A DNA stretch of 16,180 bases, taken from contig LCGX01000016.1 in assembly GCA_001000035.1 (NCBI GenBank), forward strand, positions 1 through 16,180, read 5' to 3'. The notes beneath the pieces were generated by a model that did not search any database, was not told the origin of the DNA, and worked only from the letters and a program-made list of their open reading frames with translations. Numbering within the stretch: position 1 is the first letter of the stretch; every line of letters starts with the position of its first letter. This DNA comes from Candidatus Nomurabacteria bacterium GW2011_GWF2_43_8. Lineage in GTDB: Bacteria > Patescibacteriota > Minisyncoccia > Phycocordibacterales > UBA9973. The position numbers were made by a program, and so were the translations under genes. Positions 13,444 to 16,180 of this stretch are shown here, piece after piece.

Positions 13444-13454
13444 ATTATATTATA
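13444..13454 (-). promoter_or_regulatory. Putative promoter of the PaaX/Cas2-like gene, next to repeat B
   Basis: On the minus strand two overlapping TATAAT boxes lie at 13454-13449 and 13449-13444, about 70 nt before the ATG at 13372. A -35 at the usual distance would fall at about 13472-13477, inside repeat B. Repeats B and C each also contain a minus-strand TATAAT (13490-13485 and 13599-13594). No consensus -35 is visible, and the region is very AT-rich. Confidence 0.4.
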
Positions 13455-13460
13455 CATATA

Positions 13461-13493
13461 CTTACAATTCTAGCATATGCGGAAATTATAAGA
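13461..13493. repeat. 33-bp quasi-palindrome, copy B
   Basis: Direct repeat of copy C, identical at 31 of 33 positions, with the core AGCATATGCGGAAATTATAAG. It lies about 90 nt upstream of the minus-strand PaaX/Cas2-like gene at its presumed promoter, so a repressor binding here would cover the -35 region. Confidence 0.85.
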
Positions 13494-13512
13494 TAGGGGA
13501 AAGAGAATTTTG

Positions 13513-13656
13513 ATGGAAAATTCAGTGGTTAATAAAATTAAGGGGTTAATAATTCCATTGTACTATGTGCTTAAGATTCTAGCATATGCGGAAATTATAA
13601 GATGGGAGTTTCTTATATTTTTATTATTATATTTTTTATATGGATTTGATTTTTAG
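13513..13656 (+). other. Possible 47-aa membrane peptide ORF or chance frame in the repeat-bearing spacer
   Basis: The spacer 13373-13635 holds no confirmed gene. It is AT-rich and contains repeats B and C. One plus-strand frame, ATG 13513 to TAG 13654-13656, would encode 47 residues with hydrophobic stretches (GLIIPLYYVLKILAYAEIIR, then a very hydrophobic tail). It overlaps the end of the BRO-N-Hsp20 gene by 21 nt and reads through repeat C. No promoter or strong Shine-Dalgarno sequence is evident, though GGGGAAAG lies at 13496-13503. Confidence 0.2.
13570..13602. repeat. 33-bp quasi-palindrome, copy C (right end)
   Basis: CTTAAGATTCTAGCATATGC begins the unit, followed by GGAAATTATAAGA. Its reverse complement matches copy A at 27 of 33 positions, so A and C form inverted ends about 885 bp apart around the PaaX/Cas2-like gene. 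No clear target-site duplication is seen outside A and C. Confidence 0.85.
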
Positions 13657-14403
13657 AAGTTTGGAGCGGGTTTTGTTCAGGACTGGGAGCTGGATGGTGA
13701 CGAGTCCGTGGTCTTCGCTGACCGAGACGCGGTCGATTTCGATTTCTGCCGGGAGGTCTATGGAGCGGGAAAATTTTCCCCAATATAATTCCTGCGCGTC
13801 GTAATTATTTTTTCCCTCACGACTCAGGATCTCCGGCTTTCTGCGTTCGCCTTTTATCTCCACCTTATTATAATTTACGGATATCAAAAGATTTTCAATA
13901 TCCGCGCCGGCCACAAAGGTTTGGATAGTGATGATGTTGCCTTCGCGATATCCATCAAGAAGAAGAATAAATTCTTCTTCGCTTCCAGCGCCTTCGGTTC
14001 TTCGAGTTTGAGGACTCGTCAGAATCTGAGCGACCTGTGGATAACCGATTTTTTGGTTCGTTTCCAAACTGTCAAACCACTGCCGGAAAGGGAGAATATG
14101 CTCTTCGGAGACCAATTTTACGAGCCCCAAGACCGTCTCCCGGTCGGCTACATCCGTCAGGTAAAATTTTCCGTCACCGGCTTTCATTTTAAGTTGGTTA
14201 CATTCTGTAACCAACTGATTTTGTTCTTTCTTTAAACGGCTTTTTAAAACTTTCCAATAATTGCGCGGGTCGGAACTTTGACCTGTTATGGCGATAACAT
14301 CCACTATGGAAAAATACCATTGGCCAGTTTTTTCATCAAATTGGCGGCGAATCTTCTCCATTTCATTTTTTTCCGTATTTTCTGTTGTTTTGCTTATAAA
14401 CAT
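13636..14403 (-). CDS. BRO-N domain fused to an Hsp20 (alpha-crystallin) domain
   Basis: 255 aa on the minus strand from ATG 14403. Residues about 16-113 are a BRO-N (phage antirepressor-type) domain: IRRQFDEKTGQWYFSIVDV, YWKVLKSRLKKE, CNQLKMKAGDGKFYLTDVAD and PFRQWFDSL. After a linker (114-147), residues about 150-243 match the small heat-shock protein core: GNIITIQTFVAGADIENLLI, KVEIKGERR, LYWGKFSRSIDLPAEIEIDRV and DHGLVTIQLPVL. The C-terminal LKI (250-252) resembles the I/L-x-I/V motif that links Hsp20 subunits. BRO-N domains bind DNA; Hsp20 proteins hold unfolded proteins and form oligomers. The junction has no stop or frame change, so it appears to be one gene. Function is unknown. M15 is a possible alternative start. 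Confidence 0.82.
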   Translation of the reverse strand: MFISKTTENTEKNEMEKIRRQFDEKTGQWYFSIVDVIAITGQSSDPRNYWKVLKSRLKKEQNQLVTECNQLKMKAGDGKFYLTDVADRETVLGLVKLVSEEHILPFRQWFDSLETNQKIGYPQVAQILTSPQTRRTEGAGSEEEFILLLDGYREGNIITIQTFVAGADIENLLISVNYNKVEIKGERRKPEILSREGKNNYDAQELYWGKFSRSIDLPAEIEIDRVSVSEDHGLVTIQLPVLNKTRSKLLKIKSI

Positions 14404-14415
14404 GCCTATACCGAC

Positions 14416-14424
14416 AGTATATCA
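14416..14424 (-). promoter_or_regulatory. Extended -10 promoter of the BRO-N-Hsp20 gene
   Basis: On the minus strand TGATATACT (14424-14416) is a TGnTATAAT-type element with one mismatch. The ATG at 14403 is 12 nt downstream, so at most a few leader bases remain. A perfect DnaA-box-type TTATCCACA (plus strand 14436-14444) occupies the place of the -35. Confidence 0.5.
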
Positions 14425-14471
14425 TCATATATGGTTTATCCACATAATGTTGTGTATTTGCCTATATGAAA

Positions 14472-14480
14472 TGTTATAAT
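14472..14480 (+). promoter_or_regulatory. Extended -10 promoter upstream of the Gly-rich surface gene
   Basis: TGTTATAAT (14472-14480) is a perfect TGnTATAAT element. A possible -35 TTGTGT at 14450-14455 gives a long 19-bp spacer. The gene start at 14597 lies about 110 nt past the likely start of transcription, unlike the leaderless genes. That leader has a 26-codon frame (14497-14577) of doubtful meaning. The region 14404-14596 otherwise holds only the two divergent promoters. Confidence 0.5.
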
Positions 14481-14596
14481 TTGAGTGATATTTTATATGG
14501 TAGAGCAAAATAACAGTAAAACCACAACTGTCTTTAATTTATCAATTTTTTTTGGTCTTTTACTTAAGTATTATTAATGTTTATATAAAAAACAAT

Positions 14597-15817
14597 ATGA
14601 AAAAAATATATTTGATCGGGCTGACGTTCGTGGTTTTAGTTTTGCCGAAAGTAGGGCAAGCAGCGACGAGTATTAAAACCTTAAATGGTTTAAGCGCGAC
14701 CGATCAGGTTTTTGTTAATGACACTAATTTAAAAATAACATCTTCTGGGTCTTCGCATGCTTTGGGCTGGAACGGATTTCTTTCACCACTGCGCGGAGGT
14801 TTAGGGATAGATGCTTCGACGTTTGCAGCGGGCTCGATTCCATTTTTTGATGGAACTAATTTCGCAGAAAATAATAATTATTTTTGGGATAATACAAATA
14901 ACGTGTTGAATGCCAGCGAGTTAATTACTTCTTCAGTATCTGGTGGTGTATTAAATGGGCAATCTTCTTTGCAATTTTCTTCTGGAGCTACTAGTTTAAG
15001 TGGGGGAAATGGTCCTGGTGATGGAAGCCCTGGGGGTGGGATAAATATAACTGGTGGATCGGGGAATGATTCGAGTGGTGGTGACATTTATCTTTATGGG
15101 GGGGTGGGTAAAGGAAATCACTATGGAGGGCAAATTAATATTTTAGGCGGAAACACTGATTATAATGGGAGCGGTAGCGGGGGAACTATTAACATTACAT
15201 CAGGGTCTGGTGGAAGTTCGGAAGGAGGAGCCCCAGGGAACATTAATGTAAATGGAGGGTTTGCTTTAACGGGCAGTAGAAGAATGGGTGGGACTGTTAC
15301 GATTGTAGCAGGAGATGGAGATGGCCCTGCTCCAGGCGGGGATGGATATCTTTCTGCAGGAAATGGTGGGTCAGATGGGGAGGGTGGAGGAGCTTACTTG
15401 ATAGCTGGAAATGCTGGTGGTGGTGATACAAAAGGTGGGGATATAATTTTACAGCCCGGAAACAAAAGCGGTTCCGGATCAAACGGTAGAATCATTGTTC
15501 CGATTGCTGGCGGAACCGGCGCGAGTGCTGTTTTTACTTTTGATTTAATTAACGCAGGTGATAAAACATTTACATTTCCAAACGCTTCAGGAACATTTCC
15601 ATTACTTGGAATTGATCAAGAATTTTTGGGAGTTAATACTTTTAGTAATCCGGTTAATAATTTTATTAGTGGTTCCAGTAGTACAGTACACATCGGAGCA
15701 GATGGAATTCCAGGATGTATTGTGATGGGAGACAGCGACAGTAGTGGAGTCACATACATCACTGCCAATGATGGGGTAATTTCTGCTTCATCTACTCTAC
15801 CAGCAAGTTGTAATTAA
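14597..15817 (+). CDS. Secreted Gly-rich tail-fibre-like repeat protein
   Basis: 406 aa from ATG 14597; the in-frame TTG at 14552 is rejected because the signal peptide begins at the ATG (KKIYLIGLTFVVLVLPKVGQA, cleavage near 22-23). Residues about 30-130 are a beta-rich head with SPLRGGLGIDASTFAAGSIPFF, a fibre-style phrase. Residues about 135-311 are short repeats, roughly GG.I.I.GG.G......GG.I, which would stack into a beta-helix or triple-stranded fibre. A conserved-looking segment then follows (IVPIAGGTGASAVFTFDLIN, GDKTFTFPNASGTFPLLG) and the end is GIPGCIVMGDSDSSGVTYI...SCN. Exact family unknown. Likely an external fibre or adhesin, in line with the large surface gene nearby. Confidence 0.7.
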   Translation: MKKIYLIGLTFVVLVLPKVGQAATSIKTLNGLSATDQVFVNDTNLKITSSGSSHALGWNGFLSPLRGGLGIDASTFAAGSIPFFDGTNFAENNNYFWDNTNNVLNASELITSSVSGGVLNGQSSLQFSSGATSLSGGNGPGDGSPGGGINITGGSGNDSSGGDIYLYGGVGKGNHYGGQINILGGNTDYNGSGSGGTINITSGSGGSSEGGAPGNINVNGGFALTGSRRMGGTVTIVAGDGDGPAPGGDGYLSAGNGGSDGEGGGAYLIAGNAGGGDTKGGDIILQPGNKSGSGSNGRIIVPIAGGTGASAVFTFDLINAGDKTFTFPNASGTFPLLGIDQEFLGVNTFSNPVNNFISGSSSTVHIGADGIPGCIVMGDSDSSGVTYITANDGVISASSTLPASCN

Positions 15818-15825
15818 TAGTTTCA

Positions 15826-16180
15826 ATGAACTTTAGCTTTCAAAAAACTATAAGATTATCAGTTATCCTTTTTGTTTTTGGATTTTCGTTTTTTGCTTTC
15901 AATATCAATAGAGCGGATGCGGTTGATTCTAACTGTGTTGCGGCCGGAGAAGGAAACTGGAGCACCATCACCTGGACTAACTGCGAAGGCAACCCAGGCG
16001 GTGATCCGGATTCCGACGATACGGTTACGATACCGGATGCTACTACTCGGACAGTAACACTGGATGTAGATACGACTATCGGCGCTTTGGTTTTGTGCGA
16101 TACCGCCTGCGCTACTCCCGATACCAGTGGCTTGCTTAATCACAACTCGGGCGTCGATTTAATCGTTAATGGTGCGGTTA
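15826..16180 (+). CDS. Secreted protein, N-terminal part (cut by window end)
   Basis: ATG 15826, 8 nt after the previous stop, opens a frame that runs off the window after 118 codons. Residues about 10-34 form a signal peptide (LSVILFVFGFSFFAFNINRADA). The mature part reads VDSNCVAAGEGNWSTITWTN, GGDPDSDDTVTIPDATTRTV and TLDVDTTIGALVLCDTAC, a beta-solenoid-like pattern (G.W....W, D.V.I....TVTLD) seen in secreted surface proteins of Patescibacteria and others. It is likely co-transcribed with the upstream Gly-rich gene. The full architecture cannot be judged from this end. Confidence 0.65.
   Translation, partial: MNFSFQKTIRLSVILFVFGFSFFAFNINRADAVDSNCVAAGEGNWSTITWTNCEGNPGGDPDSDDTVTIPDATTRTVTLDVDTTIGALVLCDTACATPDTSGLLNHNSGVDLIVNGAV

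Noticed and set aside
12954..13496. 180-aa plus-strand frame opposite the PaaX/Cas2-like gene
   Set aside because: It mirrors a gene with clear domain motifs on the other strand, and its sequence shows no recognisable features.
12718..13602. CRISPR array suggested by Cas2-like protein and repeats
   Set aside because: Only three copies, in mixed orientation, with unequal spacers of about 76 and 710 bp and no other cas gene.
14497..14577. 26-aa plus-strand ORF in the leader of the Gly-rich surface gene
   Set aside because: Very short, with no ribosome-binding site and only a weakly hydrophobic end. It could be a leader peptide but nothing supports it.
1..16180. tRNA, rRNA or insertion-sequence transposase genes
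   Set aside because: No T-loop/acceptor pairing pattern, rRNA-like stretch or transposase motif was found on either strand by eye.

Overview
The window looks like part of a Patescibacteria (Candidate Phyla Radiation, Parcubacteria-like) genome. This is inferred from gene style: small tightly packed genes, few Shine-Dalgarno sequences, several starts placed 6-12 nt after a TATAAT box, and long secreted tail-fibre-like proteins with Pro/Glu-rich tails next to PaaX/Cas2-like and BRO-N genes. The standard genetic code fits. Nineteen gene ends use TAA (13) or TAG (6), and none uses TGA.

Positions 1-162 hold the 3' end of a Kbl/AONS-type PLP enzyme, followed by a strong hairpin. Positions 250-9277 form a copper and thiol-redox island on the plus strand. 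It starts with a CsoR repressor whose perfect 18-bp operator lies inside its own promoter, then a CopA-type copper P-type ATPase broken in two places, a DUF302 protein, a DUF2892-type membrane protein, a 40-aa Gly/Tyr/Met-rich membrane peptide and a two-helix membrane protein with a Cys/His loop. A second set follows: a membrane-anchored peroxiredoxin-like protein, a CcdA electron conduit, an unrecognised secreted PCC/DCNHG protein, a DUF3105 protein, a split CCAH membrane protein, a GHH secreted protein, an HMA-DsbD_2 fusion and a His-free cupredoxin-like protein. Read together, the cytoplasmic side senses and exports copper, while the membrane and outer-face proteins would bind copper and handle its thiol chemistry. 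The joint function is inference.

Positions 9317-12661 encode a 1114-aa surface protein. Positions 12718-13602 form a compact module: a minus-strand membrane-anchored PaaX/Cas2-like protein bracketed by three copies of a 33-bp quasi-palindrome, with the left copy inverted relative to the two on the right. Next, on the minus strand, is a BRO-N domain fused to an Hsp20 (alpha-crystallin) domain. The window ends with two plus-strand secreted proteins, one Gly-rich and tail-fibre-like, the other cut by the window edge.

The best candidates for something undescribed are the PaaX/Cas2-like module with its repeats, the BRO-N-Hsp20 fusion, and the Patescibacteria-type copper/thiol envelope cluster. 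Three frame breaks in the copper island (two in copA, one in the CCAH gene) look like short deletions. They could be real decay or assembly errors; reads are needed to tell.
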